A stretch of 64,000 nucleotides of DNA from Chaenocephalus aceratus (GCA_023974075.1 CM043792.1:12815456-12879455), one strand, 5' to 3'. Positions 51,132-63,469 are shown, counted from the first letter of the stretch. Program-made: numbers and translations. Notes: generated from the sequence alone by a model not told the origin.

Positions 51132-52159
51132 CAGAGGTGGAAGAGGTATTGAGATATTTTACTTAAAGTGGACCTATATGCTATATTGGAAACATATATT
51201 GTAGGGCCATACCTATACAAAACATGTCTGTGAAGTTTGTTGCTTAAAATACCAAACAGATCACCCATTGTAGCCATGCCTCATACTGCTCATACCCCTC
51301 TGTTGCAGCCCTGTTAGAGAAACGCAGATTGTGGGTCCTTAGCTTAAAAAAAAAAACAGGAGGCGGAGCTAATGCCTGATCAGAATTCTACCGGGGACAA
51401 AGTTAAATTCTGCTGTGATAAAACGCCATCCTGTTCTAAACCACATCAAGGATTATTTCTGAAACAGTATGGAGCTCTAATGCTTTTTCTCTTGGGGGTT
51501 TATCAAAAGGTGAGTTTGAGTGATAGCGAGGCTTGCTAATGTAAACAAAGACGTCCAACACACGTCAGGCATTGTTTCTGATAGCAACTTTGAAGTAATA
51601 TCGGCAGCAAATCTGTATCCGCTCGTTGTACCCCCGTTTTTAAAAGATTTGGGTACGGAGGAAAAGAGAAAGGGTTTTATTTTCTGACGCTGCGTGAGTT
51701 CCCCGACGCACCGGGGACACATCTTTATGTCTTTTGCATGATAGGTCCCCTTTAAGAAAACTTTTTAAATGACTCCGTTACAATTACAAGTCTTGCATTC
51801 AAAATTGTTCTCAAATAAAATTACTAAAGTATATGTATGAACAGATACCTAAAGTTCCAAGAGTAATAGTAACTATTTAGCAGTTTGGTCCATTTCAGAA
51901 TCATATATATGAATTGATATGGCTCATTTGTAAAGCTTTATACATCCCTTGGCAGCTTCAACTATAATAATACACTGTAATGTTTTAGTTAAATAAGATT
52001 TTGTAATGATAACATTAATCTGCTAATCACCTGAAGCTCTCAGATAAATCTAGTGAAGTCAATATTATCTGCCTCCAAATGTAGTGGAGTAAGTAAAGTA
52101 AAAGTATTGTATTTAAGGACAACACTTGAGTACATGTATTTCTTTACTTTCCAACACTG
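51132..52159. mobile_element. hAT-like 'AAAGTA' MITE split by a TTAA element
   Basis: The left end cagaggtgga and right end ttccaacactg are degraded versions of the ends of the complete copy at 40119. Internal blocks ttggtccatttcagaatcat and gtagtggagtaa match that copy. It is interrupted at 51163 by the element below. No exact flanking duplication remains. Confidence 0.7.
51167..51751. mobile_element. TTAA-target non-autonomous DNA element
   Basis: AGTGGACCTATATGC on the left faces GCATGATAGGTCCCCT on the right, with TTAA on both sides (51163-51166 and 51752-51755). TTAA duplication is typical of piggyBac and Kolobok; the AG-start terminus fits Kolobok better than the CCC-start of piggyBac. 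It lies inside the AAAGTA-type MITE and is therefore younger. No transposase. Confidence 0.8.
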
Positions 52160-52331
52160 GATTCATGGATTCTTTCAATTTGCCTGGCCCAGTTCAGCTC
52201 CCAGTTCTTTTTGAAATGTTTCTTATGCAATATCATGTCATGGTTTTTTCTGAAGTAAATTAAATCATTGTAAATAATGCCCTTGCACACGTTGGGCGCT
52301 TTTGCTGTATCCGAGGCCATCCGGTGCATTA

Positions 52332-52354
52332 CCCCCCCCCCCCCCCCCCCCCCC
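52332..52354. repeat. Poly(C) tract, 23 bases
   Basis: Uninterrupted run of C; its length may be an assembly estimate. Confidence 0.9.
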
Positions 52355-52648
52355 TGGACCCTTTGTCACTGAAAGTACTGTACGTGTCACTGGAGATTAC
52401 GGGTAGCAGTGTTAATCTGCAGTAAACTTTCTCTGCCACTTTTCAGATGGATTTTTAACAATTTGTACAGCCTCCTGACTGTCCGGGAGTAGGTTAGTCA
52501 ATTCGTATTGTTGTTTCTCTTCTATAGGTAAGGCATGTAAGGATATTGAAATAATCCTGGCAAGTGTCTGAAATGGTCAAAGGTCAGAAAAAAGGAAAGA
52601 TGTGCTCTAGTATGTAGGCAGCAGTTCACACCCCCTCCTATTCCTTAG

Positions 52649-52649
<1 letters not shown>

Positions 52650-52729
<80 letters not shown>
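52650..52729. repeat. (TG)n microsatellite
   Basis: About 40 uninterrupted TG units. Confidence 0.98.
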
Positions 52730-52730
<1 letters not shown>

Positions 52731-55700
52731 TAAACTCCTGGCTCTGACTAAAGGATCTACAATCTACATCAGAAACCTGCCAGTTTGTGCTACTCTATTG
52801 AGCAATCATTCAAATTGCACTTTATTCATAGCTTCAATAGCTTTCATTTTCAAAAAACGAAACTGAAATCAATCTGAATTTTACATGACGTGACTGCATA
52901 TAATTGTGCCTTTAATTTTGATTTATTTTTGTTCTTTTTTATTTATTCTGGTTTATTTTATTCTACAAAGCTAGCACTTTACTGACTCCCAGTATTCTAA
53001 GCATAGAGAGATTCAGAAAAATGAGCTAAATTAACTCAAACTTCTTAATACAAATATTAAGAAGATAATCGGTCATAATTAAAAGAGGACATTTGAAAGT
53101 TGCCTCGTTCCTTTACAAGAAACAATGATTAAAGACCTTTTGTAATTTATTTTGTAATATGGTTGGAAGTTTGAATTCAGTCTGTAAATTATTAATTACA
53201 GTGATGGGTCCTGCATGTAGCATAAAGAAGATGTTAGCCTTCTGTAAAACCACATATTTCCATATCAATAACAAATCCAGCACACATCTGACATTCACAT
53301 CAACACTTTAAGTTTAGTCTGGGTCTGATACGAGCCTCCATAGACGGGACAGATTGGTGATTGGTGCAGCTTTCCTGTTTTTAGCACTCTTGGGCAGTTT
53401 CTCCAGTGTGTTTTGGGCTTGCTTGAACAAGCAATTAGCAATGTAGTGCCCTCATTACCGTACACAGAGGATCTTCATCAGCCAATTGGCGACTTCGAAT
53501 GTCGCCTCTATTTCTGAGTAAAGAGGATGAGCCACCACCGCGAGGATTTCACTTTATCTGTTCTCTGGAGCATTCCCCCAAGCTGCTGCAAACGCTGATC
53601 CTAGAATAGGAAACATTTGATGCATGAGGAACAATATAGCAAATGTTACTCAAGCCCTCTGCCAGCGTTCATGGAAAAGATAATGTGCCTCATAAATTGT
53701 CCGGCAGAATGTCATCGATTATCGATCATACGTGAGGATTTATGCATGCTGAGGGGGAGCACCGCAGCAGGCATTAGGAGCCGGTCTAATGAGGGCTTAT
53801 TAGTGAGGATTTTTTCGCAAAATGCCAAACAAATAGTGTTTAAATTAGTGCGAACAAATAGGGCATGAAAGGACCAACTGCTCGAGCAAGACACTAGAAC
53901 CAAAAACCTAATAGTTCTAATGTTGAACTGCAGTCTGCTAGAAATGTGACATTATTATTATAAACAGGTAAAACAGCATCATCAATACTAATGATATTTA
54001 GTGTTGAGAGAACTTATATTTCTGTCAATGATAGTGACAAATGAAATCACAAAATAGAAACATACTGTCTATCATTTTATGGACTTTACGAGAGTTGTAG
54101 TAAAGATAACTGGCAGTTTAACAGTGGATGTGTCTTTTTAAAAATATGTCAAATTGTCCGATTTAGATTAATTTCATTTGAAAGTGTGGGTCACCAGATC
54201 AAATCATTGAGCAGGAGGAATGAGTTTTCTCATCTGATAATAAGCGATGGAATTCTGCTCTGCATAGATGTGTGAACTGGACAGGCAGTCTTTTCACAAA
54301 GAGTAAAAATGTCTTTCTTCTCATTCAAATAACCTGGTATTTAGAAATGGTGCTCAGAAATATGCTATGTCATAATGGAATTAAGAAATAATTATATTTT
54401 TTACAGAATTTGAGCTCAAACGTTACGAGCAAAAGCTAAGATTTGAGGTACTGCATTTGTGAACATGTGTTGGTGCTCTAACGTCAGGTTTCTTTATCAG
54501 TATCTGTATCTACCAGAGGTGCAAAAGTTGAACTGATCCTTATCAAAAGATCAATACAAGAGTCACAGACACAGGCAGAACCTCAGATGCAAGACAAATG
54601 GTGTGTGAATTTATCAAAAATCAATATGTCTGTGAAACAAAGATCTTAACATGTCAAGTAACTCGGTCTCTGTGCCCTTGTGATCTGCTCAGGATGTTTG
54701 AGTGTGAGCGTGCAACACAAATGTACAATGCTTGCTGAAATCTCAACTGAGAAACTGTAAAATATGCATCATTAGTGTCAAATAAAATATACCTGTGGCA
54801 TTGACTGTGTCACATATAGTCCACATATGTACTGTAGGGGTATTATTTTGGAAAGGTAGCTTTCTTTATGCTTGTTGGCCCTTTCCACACCCAAACTGAA
54901 TTTGTAGGCAACTGAAATCAAGGCTTTTATAAAACTCAGGTCTGGGGAAAGATTATCAGTTTCAGTGTTGACATGTCAAAAGTTGTATTCCCTTTCTGAG
55001 GTGTACAATTGTGCGACATTTTGCGCAACCGTAGCATAAACACAATATAAGACAGACAATTGCACAAATGTAACAACTCCTCCACTAAGTCAGGAACAAA
55101 GGGGTCAGGCTGTGCTACGGAGGTCACTGCTACATAATCCCACACCCATGCACGATGTAAACACGTCACAGGTGTGTAAGGTGTGTGTGGCCCACACTAG
55201 CCACAGGCCTCGACAGTGCTTCAGTTGTGCTTTTACTTTGTAGAAATAAATGAACAATTGTTCTTGTGGAGGCGAGATTTCTTTTGAGAATGAAGGAAGG
55301 TTGAAGGAAGGTGCTGTTTACAAAAAGCACGTGGACTAATTTAAAGTGTGGCAACATACGGAACAATAGGGAAAACATGACCTTCCTGTTGAATCTGATT
55401 TGAATCACATTGAAGTAGATATGTGTTTCTGATCAGATGAAGCAGAGCATGATGTATTAAGTATTCTGAGAAGGCCAGATGCACATCCTTTACATTTTCT
55501 CCACATAAGACATCATTTTTCTTTAACAAGCCATTTCAAATCCACAGTAATGCGTTCATATACAATCCACTAAAATGAGCTGTCTGTGTGAACAAGCCAG
55601 TTAGTAGTTTTACAATCACTTCCAGTCCTATAATAAAAGGCCAAAACCATCATTTATACTTCTCTCGTAAAGTTTTGCAGTATAAGACTTAACAGGAAAC

Positions 55701-57690
55701 CTGATTTATACGTTGTACTTCATCAAATACTGTAACTGCCACTGCGAGTATAGTTAACACCAGAAGAAAGAAAACACAGTTAAGACACATGTGTCCCTCT
55801 CTGTTGTAGCAGTGTAGATTGTGCATTTATAACAACAATTAAGTTGTCTCTGTGTAAACCTGATGCTAGCACTCCATGTTGTTGCACCAGGAAGTCTGGA
55901 TTTGATCCAGTCTGAAATAATTTATTGCCGAGCTCACCTGTTTATGAGGCAAATACATCATTTATCAAAATCATAGCCCTGCAGTCGGTGCTTGGCAGCA
56001 GTAAATTAAAAGCATATTTTAAGGAGAAAAAGGCGAAGAAACATTAGGTCACGATCTAAACAACTTTAGTTTGAAGCCGTTTCATGACTTTCATCGCACA
56101 CATTCTTGAAACTGATTTACTGTCTAATGAATAAAGAATAGTATGATAGTCACTTGACATTAAGATCTTTATTGTCAACATGCAAAGGCCTTTTCCTGTG
56201 TGTCCTTTGTCTCGCCTGCAGTGTCAAGACATATCAGATAACTGTGAAGCAGAACCAAAGCTTTACTGAGGTTTGCAAACTCTAATATCTCTGTGTTATT
56301 AAAATGACTTTTTAACCCCCCTGTGTAATAAAAGCTGAGAGGATGTGCCTATAAATCTTTAGTGTGTGTTCTCATCCTTTCAGCGCTGCTGTGCTGAGCA
56401 GCGAGTCAGCAATAGCTTCCAGCTTCGTGCTGATTAGTCCGAGCAGATATTGTTTTTTCATCTCGGCATGTTCTTGTTACTGGATGTTTCAATCTTCTCT
56501 AGAGGCTTTGTGAGACGTGGCCTTTTAAGAGCATGTCACAGAATTAGCCGTGCCATTTCTCATTGTGCTCAATCAATAGATCCCACACAGCTAACTTTTA
56601 CTTCAACCAAGGTCACACAATAGAGTGCACTCACTCCTCAACTTACCAAAGAAATAGGCAATGTGGAAAAATCTCTCGCTCATAAAAAAATATATATATT
56701 ACAGTCTATTCATGGAGGCGGTGTCACTATAGTGTGTCCGATCCGAAGTAACAGTGTGTGCTGCAGCACGGAGCTTTGTGTACCTACAACCTCCAGGCAT
56801 AAGAAAGGACCCGGTGACAGGAGCCGTGTAATGGAGACATGGATCCAGTGCAGAGTCGAGCTACAAAAAAAAGTCTAAATCCTGCCTTTATTCCTGGTTT
56901 AGCCCCGCTTTCCCTCTCTCAGCTGCTCCGTGCGCAGCTTAGCCCCTGACTCCTGCCGCCTGACTGGGAGCCTGCGCCTCCACTCAGAGGGGGAGATAGG
57001 GAAAGAGCAAGGTGGGCCAGATCCCCGAGCAGGCAGCCTGCCATCCCCTCCAGCTGGGCCTGTGTGCTGCTGCAGCGCCTCCCCGCGCCGCGCCTTCCCA
57101 ACATGGCAGAATCTGCCTACGCCTGATAAGACGGCGCCAAGACTCACAAGGACGCACCTCCGAGTGCTCTGATGCCAATGCTGCAGTTGTGGAATTACAC
57201 TTTTTAATTAGCAGCACACCCCCACGCTGTCAAGAGAGTGGACCGCTTCAGTCCGGTCTTTTCTCATCGCCCAGCCTCTTTCCACTTGATTAAACTCCCA
57301 AGCATCGCGGAGCTTCCAGTTACCACAGGAACAATCATGTTTGTTTCTTGTTTGAGGATCTCTTTAGATGCAGCATAGCAAAAGAAAATGACTCATTATA
57401 TCACAGCGCCTGAAAGAGCAGGCTGCACTACCTCGCACACAAGAATAAGAATCAATGTGGTTAACAGTAAAGCCTTTACCTTTATATTGTTGCATCAACA
57501 ATATGAATAAGTCATCCTCTCCATGAGCAAAGAAGTGACTTTTTATAGAATAGGCACCGCTCAGTGATTATCAAACATGCATCTGAAGGGTAATGGTGGA
57601 GTTCCTGTGAGTGCCTATGTTATCTCAAAGGTACATCTGCGTGACCACATATCTTACACTTGATGTAATTCTACATTTTGAATGGTCTCA
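52730..57690. other. Intron; GC-rich CpG patch at about 56900-57300
   Basis: Mostly AT-rich with no exon or element recognised. Around 56900-57170 the sequence is GC- and CpG-rich (ccccgcgccgcgccttccca), unlike its surroundings. Overlapping frames there look like composition effects, not a protein. It could be an intronic regulatory island or alternative promoter. Confidence 0.4.
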
Positions 57691-57693
57691 TCC

Positions 57694-58085
57694 TTGGGAA
57701 CGGTATTTCTCTTTTAATATTTTCAATTTTATTTTCAGGTGAGACAATACAAAACACATTAGGGACACACAACAAAACATAATAAACCCCCCAAAACAAT
57801 GACAACAAACAAGGACAAAAACAGACAAACAGATAGCAACCTAGTACTCGTGTTATGTTTACGCCCACAGTTATAACCCTTGACCATTCTTCCTTCATGT
57901 ACGGTGCAATTGGACCAGTCCTTAACAACTCATCCAGAGTTCCTCGCTGTGTGACAGCCGCTCCAAGGCAGGATTGACATCAGTTTTTCAAACCATAACA
58001 AAAGATTAGGAGGATCTTCTTCATCCAATCATTTCTGGAGGATTGTGAGTCGTGCTGCATACAAAGCAATACCAATAATATACGT
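57694..58085 (-). pseudogene. 3' end of an L1-type LINE
   Basis: On the minus strand, broken frames give NLLLWFEKLMSILP, then LERLSHSEELW in a shifted frame, then YMKEEWSR. The spacing F/W..LMSxLPLExL....LW resembles the C-terminal end of fish L1/Tx1-type ORF2, which ends shortly after. A 3' UTR-like A-rich tail follows. At least one frameshift and a stop are present. Identification is from a weak remembered motif. Confidence 0.45.
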
Positions 58086-58092
58086 TCGTAAT

Positions 58093-58362
58093 TTAAATCT
58101 GATCCGAGGACAAGGTTATATGGGTTAAAAGGTCATTCGATGCCAAACACTTTTTTTTCTTTGCCCGCTGTCTGGCTGGTCCCGTGGCTCGTCTTTTTTT
58201 TGGAACTATCTCATTCTCTTTTTCAAAGTCACTGTCAGACTCAGAATTCTCAGAAATGTGATCCTCACATTCTGAAACCTCTTCCTCTTCCTCATCATCA
58301 AATGGTTCTCTCTCTTCCAAAATCATTTGCAAGGCCCTCTGAGCAAAGAATCTTTTGGCCAT
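58093..58362 (-). pseudogene. piggyBac transposase, N-terminal fragment
   Basis: Reads MAKRFFAQRALQMILEE, an acidic stretch (DDEEEEEVSECEDH, then SESDSDFE), and a basic KKKK segment to a stop at codon 90. A short start, the xxALQxIL helix and a long acidic linker are characteristic of fish piggyBac/PGBD4-like transposases, which cut and paste DNA at TTAA. The DDE catalytic domain is absent, replaced downstream by the L1-type fragment. A matching terminus lies about 490 bases upstream on the same strand. It is a truncated copy. Confidence 0.75.
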
Positions 58363-58570
58363 CTTGATCAGTTGTGATAAGGACCCAAATTGGCAACGTT
58401 TTATTTATTGTGTCCCGCCCCAAATTTGCAGCTGGGTTAGAATGTGCATTTTTTTTAGATTGGTTCCCGCAAGACATAATGCGAGAATGTGAGAGCAGAC
58501 AGGTGTCCGTGCTTGAATTTATCAAGAATGTTGCAACCTTGTGAGAGAATGGCAGGGGCAGAAACACAAA

Positions 58571-58571
58571 A

Positions 58572-58621
<50 letters not shown>
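58571..58621. repeat. (CA)n microsatellite
   Basis: About 25 CA units between the piggyBac terminus and its coding fragment. Confidence 0.98.
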
Positions 58622-58624
<3 letters not shown>

Positions 58625-58648
58625 TTGTTAGCCCCGAACATCCTGTGT

Positions 58649-58688
58649 GTAATATAAATGTGTAGGGCCCCCTACACATTTATATTAC
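58649..58688. repeat. Perfect 19-bp stem palindrome
   Basis: gtaatataaatgtgtaggg (58649-58667) is exactly complementary to 58670-58688 with a two-base CC loop. It lies between the piggyBac terminus and the transposase start, where subterminal inverted repeats used in transposase binding occur. Confidence 0.92.
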
Positions 58689-58799
58689 TACTAGCGGGGG
58701 GTGTAGTCGGTGATCATTGAACATGTGTTCTGATGTTCTTCACTGAAAATGAGCCAAGGCCATTGAGTGTGAGCTTGAAAAATGTATTATATCATTTTT

Positions 58800-58855
58800 C
58801 TTTAGCTAAATAATGAAAACAGGTCCCGCAGACCCGAACACCATACAAGGGTTAA
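58800..58855 (-). mobile_element. piggyBac terminal inverted repeat with TTAA
   Basis: On the minus strand TTAA (58855-58852) is followed by CCCTTGTATGGTGTTCGGGT and ctgcgggacc, the CCC-start terminus of fish piggyBac elements. It precedes the N-terminal coding fragment in the right orientation. The opposite terminus was not found, probably lost with the rest of the element. Confidence 0.75.
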
Positions 58856-59611
58856 TAGCAGGCTTGTTAACAAACATCTGATCATAAATATAACTTTCTT
58901 TTTCAAGGAAGAAGCTTTGGGAACGGTATATTGATAGGATATATGCACTGCATGTATTTACTTATGGGCTTAGTTATTTAGTAGAAAATGGTTTAATGTT
59001 GGATATGTGCAGGGATGTTTCTGGACATATTGGAGCCCTAGGCCAAACCTCCAGTGAAAACCCTGAGGGGATTAATCTTATTTTATATGAAAAAAATTAC
59101 AATAATGATCATTTTGTAATATTGTTTTTAAATGTCAATGCCACATACATAATGTTTATCATGTACTATATTTCCCCAGGGTATATATTCACTGGGAGAA
59201 AAAAAAGTGTCCTATCGTATAGAAGTCTGTGAAAAAGTGTCCTTACTTTCACTTGATTTATTTGATTTAATATCTTCTTAATGAGGTTTCGATCTTAATT
59301 GCTAGTGTCAACTCTTTTTTTCAAAACAGCATGATGTTTACATTGTAAATGATGGTCCCCTTCAGAGTAAAATAGAAGATAAAGCTGGATATGTGTTAGG
59401 GCGGGGCTACCTTGTGATTGACAGGTGGATCACATGCTGTCATTTGGGTTTTCTACTTACAGCACAAAGGTATACAAGGGTATTGTTAGAATAAGGATAG
59501 TTCATGGCTTTGGCTAAACATTGCAAAAGTAAACATGTCTTGTCTCATGGTTAAATTAAATGTTCCTTTTTCCAGTATCTAACCAAGGCCAACTCATGTT
59601 GTATAATTTCC
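58856..59611. other. Intron, nothing recognised
   Basis: No recognised feature. ttgggaacggtat at 58918-58930 repeats 57694-57706, possibly a duplication flanking the L1/piggyBac block. Confidence 0.45.
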
Positions 59612-60261
59612 CAACACAGTCTCACTCCCTAAGCGACCAATAGCGACACTTGGTCAGGGTCCTTTGGCGTGCAGTTGTGACGCGCCGAGGCTCCTTCAGC
59701 TTCATAAACGGACGCAAAGAGCTTACAACTGATTGCAATGTATTCCCATCGGTGGCGGTATTTGACGCTCAGGGAAGCACCGCATCGGTCCATGTCGGCG
59801 GCATTTAAAGGCAATGTGAGCGTCCATTCCCATTGGATAACGGAGGATTTTACACCCGGAAGTAAGTATTCTCTTTACTGTCGATTGATTTTACAGTGAT
59901 ATCTGCACTACTCATCAACTCAAAAACACCAGAGTATCCTTGTTAATTACACAACATTGATTGGTTTAAATAGTTTACAATGCTTTTGTATTTTACCCCT
60001 TCGATTCGGAGAAACAAATATTTTAGGATGGCAGAAGACACTACAATACCCAGAAGCCTCAGCTATCGTTCCGCTTTGTTCGACAAACCCCGTGATTAGT
60101 CCTCAAGCTCTGTGATTGATTGACCTCCAACTTCATTCCATATGAAAAAAACGTTTCGTAAAAGATAAAATCATACTTTAGTCAGCAGTGCTTGCTTTAC
60201 TCTTTGAAAGTCATCACATAAATGCATTGTAATACATGGGTTGGCTGCATTCAATATTACA

Positions 60262-61088
60262 CATCTAATAATAATAATAATACATTTATTTTGGGGGGCG
60301 CCTTTCATAACACCCAAGGACACCTTACAGGGTTACAGATTTACAATTTACATTTACAATTTTACCTTACAAATTAAAACAGTGGATTTAGTGAAGTATC
60401 AGCCGGGGTAAGACAAGACAAACAACAGGAAATTGACTACAAAAGGACACAAAAGGACACAGGGTACAGATTATAAAGAACATGCCAGTTTGAACAGGTG
60501 GGTTTTGAGTTGGGTTTTGAATGTTGTTATGGAATCAGACTGTCGGATGTGTAGTGGCAGGGTGTACCAGAGTCTGGGAGCCGAGCAGCTGAGAGCTCGA
60601 GCACCCATGGTTTTGAGGCGATAGCTTGGGACGGTGAGAAGTCCTACGGACGAAGAGCGGAGGGTGCGGGAGGGGGTGTACTCCTGAAGGAGGTCAGAGA
60701 TGTAGATGGGGGCAAGGTTATGGACAGCTTTGTATATGAGTAGAAGGTTTTTGTAGTCAATACGGTAGCGTACAGGAAGCCAGTGTAGCTGAGTGAGAAT
60801 GGGGGTGATGTGGTCGGATGAATTGGTGCGGGTGATGATCCGGTCAGCAGAGTTCTGGATTATTTGCAGTCTATTGAGGAGCTTGATGGGAAGGCCAGTC
60901 AGAAGTGCATTGCAGTAATCAATCTGGGATGTGACGAATGAGTGGACCAGGATTTCAGTGCTGTGTTGGGACAGAGATGAGCGGAGTCTGGAGATGTTCC
61001 GAAGATGAAAGAAGGCGGTGCGGGTGATGCTCTTTATGTGTGGCGCGAATGAGAGGGAGCCGTCCAGAATGACACCGAGGCTTTTCAC
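60262..61088 (-). pseudogene. L2-type LINE reverse transcriptase, C-terminal end
   Basis: The minus-strand frame 61088-60471 (205 codons) is intact: [61 protein letters not shown] and [10 protein letters not shown]. This is the conserved C-terminal part of L2-clade ORF2 after the catalytic YADD box, which is missing because the copy is 5'-truncated at about 61090. The tail (gtgttatgaaaggcgccccc, then ataaatgtattattatt to about 60262) is the standard fish L2 3' end with (ATT)n. No frameshift in the retained part, so a fairly recent insertion. Confidence 0.9.
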
Positions 61089-61089
61089 T

Positions 61090-61487
61090 TTTTCACATCT
61101 GTCGTAGTTCTTTATTTATCAACAGAGATCGGGCCTCAGAATAGACTGTTCTTTTACCGTTCTGTTTTAATTTCACAATAAAGTTAGTAGTAATATTTTG
61201 TTTTGATATTATTGTTTTTTATTAACTACTACCGCTGGGTCATGTTAAGACCGTCTTTTCTGTGTTGATGTGGGTTTTTTCCATCGCTTTTGTGTTACAA
61301 ATATCAAAACAATAACAAAATATATCCGTCGTAAACTAAACCGGAAACAACAGTATATTTGATTTTGTTAACATTGTAAACTTGACAGCTTTTTAACCCG
61401 CACCTCCTACTGGTTAAAGCACGTTATTACACGTTTAGAGTAATTGCAATGCAGGTAGATTGTGTTGCTTTTTAATGACTGTTTAAA
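61090..61487. other. Foldback loop, nothing recognised
   Basis: Unassigned AT-rich sequence between LINE fragments. Confidence 0.45.
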
Positions 61488-61571
61488 ATGCCTTTTTCTT
61501 AATGTCTTTCATTTTTGTAAAGCAAATTGCCTTGTGTTGAAATGTGCTTTATAAATAAACTTGCCTTGCCT
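61488..61571 (+). mobile_element. LINE 3' tail, same family as 14290-14562
   Basis: ttaatgtctttcatttttgt, ccttgtgttgaaatgtgctt and ataaataaacttgccttgcc match the complement of 14284-14380 closely. Only about 80 bases of tail are kept. Confidence 0.75.
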
Positions 61572-62325
61572 AAGGTCTGCAGCTGCTGCATGTTTTGTTG
61601 AATGTGTTATATTTGATGAAAACATTTAAATATCAAGAGTACATACAAAATAGGGGGAAAGTAGAAGGTCAATGGTAGAAATATAGAATAGAAAAATATC
61701 AAGAAGATACTGTAAATGATATAAAGAATAAAACAGTTTAGTGCCGGATGTACAAATATATTAATATGAGGATGTGCAAAACAGACAAACTAATTAGGCT
61801 TTATTAAAACATTAAATAATACTTTAGGTTAAGATCTTCTTTTAAATACATGTAAGCAAAAAGCTTTGGGGGTATCTACAGATAAATATTAAGCCTGACA
61901 AAGTACTCAACGTCTAATATATTGCATGGTTTGTTTTGGGACTTGACAATCAACTTTCCTGCAATGTTAACTATGTTGAAGCACTTATTTTAACCAATAT
62001 TATGCATATTAATTATACATACTATAAGATGTATGTAGATGTTGTGTATATGATATGTCAATAAACCTTAGAAAATCTTGAAATCTTGAAAGGGATGTGC
62101 AAAATAGCCATTATAGACAGTCTTTAATTAACGAGTAATGAATATGCATAGGAATCTGCAGATACATTTTTTGTCTTTTCAAGCACCCACAATCAAATAT
62201 CTCTCCTGATTGTTGGCACTTGACAATCACCTTCACTGAATTTTACTCAGGTGTAACTAACGTCTGATTAAAGGGTTGTATATATTTCACATCATTAATC
62301 AGAATCTGCAAAGTATCTAAAATAA
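61572..62325. other. Foldback loop; fragment of AAAGTA-type MITE near 62288-62343
   Basis: Mostly unassigned. tcattaatcagaatctgcaa and gtggagtaaaaata match the interior of the MITE at 40119. Confidence 0.4.
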
Positions 62326-62344
62326 ATGGAGTGGAGTAAAAATA

Positions 62345-62540
62345 CCAGGTTAGCCTTAAAGAAAGCCCTCATGATTATAAAAGACAAACACAAACTGTTC
62401 TGTCTGCTGCCGTCTGGCAGGCGGTACCGCAGCATCCGGACTAACACCACCAGACTCAGGGACAGTTTCATCCCACAGTTCATAAGACTATTAAACACCT
62501 GCACTTTGAAACAACATCCATAATATTCATCTGGCTGCTA
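62345..62540 (+). pseudogene. LINE ORF2 C-terminal end, part 1
   Basis: The frame contains LFCLLPSGRRYRSIRTNTTRLRD, then SFIPQFIRLLN: the last ~50 residues of a fish non-LTR retrotransposon protein (LLPSGRRYRS...T.R...SF.P..I.LLN). It has an in-frame stop soon after. The 3' UTR is split by another element and resumes at about 62941 to end aataaaagccttgaaca (about 63096-63112). Clade not resolved. Confidence 0.65.
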
Positions 62541-62544
62541 CATA

Positions 62545-62940
62545 GAATTTTTTTATCAAATCTATCAAATCAAATCAAGTTTTATTTATATAGCACATTT
62601 TAAAAAAACGATTTTTGGTCGAGCCAAAGTGCTGTACATATAATAATGACCTTACAGTAAGGACACTATACAGTAAATACAACACCACAGTTTGTGCAGA
62701 ATATCAGTATTAAAAAAAACGACACCCTCTGACCTTAGACCCTCACATCGTACACGGAAAAACTTCCGGAGAAAAACCCCACAGTTTAAAGGGGAACATG
62801 GGAGAAACCTCAGGGGAAAAAAATCGAAAAGATAATACATTTTACAGCGTAGGTAGACCGAATATTAGGAAATGCATGTGTCTATAATAAGAAGATGAAT
62901 CCACGAGGATGTCAACAATCCTGTGGGAGCCATCAGGGAA
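62545..62940 (-). mobile_element. LINE tail inserted in the previous element
   Basis: caaatcaaatcaagttttat reads on the minus strand as a LINE terminus (ataaaacttgatttgatttg). Inside, gaccctcacatcgtacacgg and catgggagaaacctcagggg are the complement of blocks in the tail at 63169-63408, so both belong to the same LINE family. It splits the 3' UTR of the element around it. Confidence 0.65.
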
Positions 62941-63112
62941 GCATATCATATTCAAATCACTTATTGCACTATTTGTTGTTGTTGTATTTAATTGCACTAT
63001 TTTTTCTGTGTATCTGTTTTATTGTGTTGCACTGTTGGAGGAGCCTGTGACCTAAGAAGTTCATCGTCATAACTACACTGTATGTACGCATGACCAATAA
63101 AAGCCTTGAACA
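62941..63112 (+). mobile_element. LINE 3' UTR, part 2 of the split copy
   Basis: ttattgcactatttgttgtt, then gttgcactgttggaggagcc and gaccaataaaagccttgaac. This is the usual UTR that follows the LLPSGRRYRS-type coding end seen at 62345-62540. Confidence 0.6.
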
Positions 63113-63168
63113 CATGCATTTCCAAACATTTGATCTACCTATGCTGTAAATGTATTATCTGTTCGATT

Positions 63169-63406
63169 TACACACGGCATCTATTGCACGTCTGTCCGTC
63201 CTGGGAGAGGGATCCCTCCTCTGTTGCTCTCCCTGAGGTTTCTCCCATGTTCCCTTTAAACTGTGGGTTTTCTCTGGAAGTTTTTCCTTGTACGATGTGA
63301 GGGTCAAAGGACAGAGGGTGTTGTATAGTCATACTGATATTCTGTACAAACTGTGAAGTCCACTGAGACAAATGTAACATTTGTAATATTGGGCTGTATA
63401 AATAAA

Positions 63407-63468
<62 letters not shown>
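63169..63468 (+). mobile_element. LINE tail with (ATTG)n
   Basis: ctgggagagggatccctcct, ctccctgaggtttctcccat and gatgtgagggtcaaaggaca lead to gggctgtataaataaatatt, then about 15 units of GATT (63409-63468). This is a well-known teleost LINE 3' end ending in tetranucleotide repeats, possibly RTE-type. Inverted relative to the copy at 62545-62940. Confidence 0.7.
63409..63468. repeat. (GATT)n microsatellite
   Basis: About 15 perfect tetranucleotide units forming the terminal repeat of the LINE tail. Confidence 0.97.

Positions 63469-63469
<1 letters not shown>

Noticed and set aside
56899..57293. Several overlapping frames in the GC-rich patch
   Set aside because: Open on both strands in many frames because stops are rare in GC-rich DNA; none looks like a protein family.
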